DNA of 5,649 nucleotides from Smithella sp. D17 (GTDB lineage: Bacteria > Desulfobacterota > Syntrophia > Syntrophales > Smithellaceae). The position numbers and the translations under genes are program-made. Positions within the stretch are counted from its first letter, which is position 1. Each line of letters starts with the position of its first letter. Of the stretch, positions 5,634 to 5,649 are shown piece after piece. The DNA is taken from contig JQOA01000028.1 in assembly GCA_000753945.1 (NCBI GenBank), positions 1-5,649 of the forward strand, given 5' to 3'. The notes under the pieces were generated by a model. The model worked only from the letters and a program-made list of their open reading frames with translations. It was not told the DNA's origin and ran no database searches.

Positions 5634-5649
5634 GTCATTTCGAAGGAAC
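5634..5649. repeat. Possible start of a second intergenic repeat, cut by the window edge
   Basis: The last 16 bases, GTCATTTCGAAGGAAC, resemble from memory the left arm of a dispersed palindromic repeat that normally closes with GAGAAATC-type sequence. The right arm would lie outside the window, so this cannot be confirmed here. Confidence 0.3.

Overview
The window is a bacterial surface-polysaccharide or protein-glycosylation region. It is AT-rich, uses ordinary bacterial start and Shine-Dalgarno signals, and is densely packed. I cannot place the organism firmly. The long integral-membrane/TPR protein has a TYIVQR-type motif followed by a YLKAR-type motif, and the right edge carries palindromic intergenic repeats. 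From memory, both are common in Desulfobacterota (former Deltaproteobacteria) and related anaerobes, so that is my weak best guess.

Layout. Positions 3138 down to 1 hold four minus-strand genes read right to left: a GT4-family glycosyltransferase, a small cupin-fold sugar-nucleotide 3,4-ketoisomerase (FdtA/WxcM family), a DegT/DnrJ/EryC1/StrS-family PLP aminotransferase (FdtB/QdtB-like), and a class I SAM-dependent methyltransferase cut by the left edge. Successive genes overlap by 17 bp, overlap by 4 bp (ATGA), and abut exactly (TAAATG), so they very probably form one translationally coupled operon. Positions 3139-3462 are an AT-rich divergent intergenic region with small palindromes and one candidate -35 box. 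Positions 3463-5532 (plus strand) encode a 689-residue protein: an N-terminal multi-pass GT-C glycosyltransferase-like domain followed by about six TPR-like repeats, the same architecture as eukaryotic TMTC O-mannosyltransferases. The last 117 bp are non-coding and hold two palindromes plus what looks like the start of a third repeat.

How the genes may work together. The ketoisomerase and aminotransferase are the two consecutive steps that turn dTDP-4-keto-6-deoxy-D-glucose into a dTDP-3-amino-3,6-dideoxyhexose (Fuc3N or Qui3N). Two ketoisomerase residues, Arg14 and His91, suggest the galacto (Fuc3N) outcome. The GT4 enzyme could transfer this or another sugar onto a growing glycan, and the methyltransferase could modify the amino sugar or the glycan. 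The N-acyltransferase that usually completes Fuc3NAc/Qui3NAc is not in the window. The divergent GT-C/TPR protein may be a lipid-linked-sugar-dependent transferase working outside the cytoplasmic membrane; its link to the amino-sugar operon is inferred only from position.
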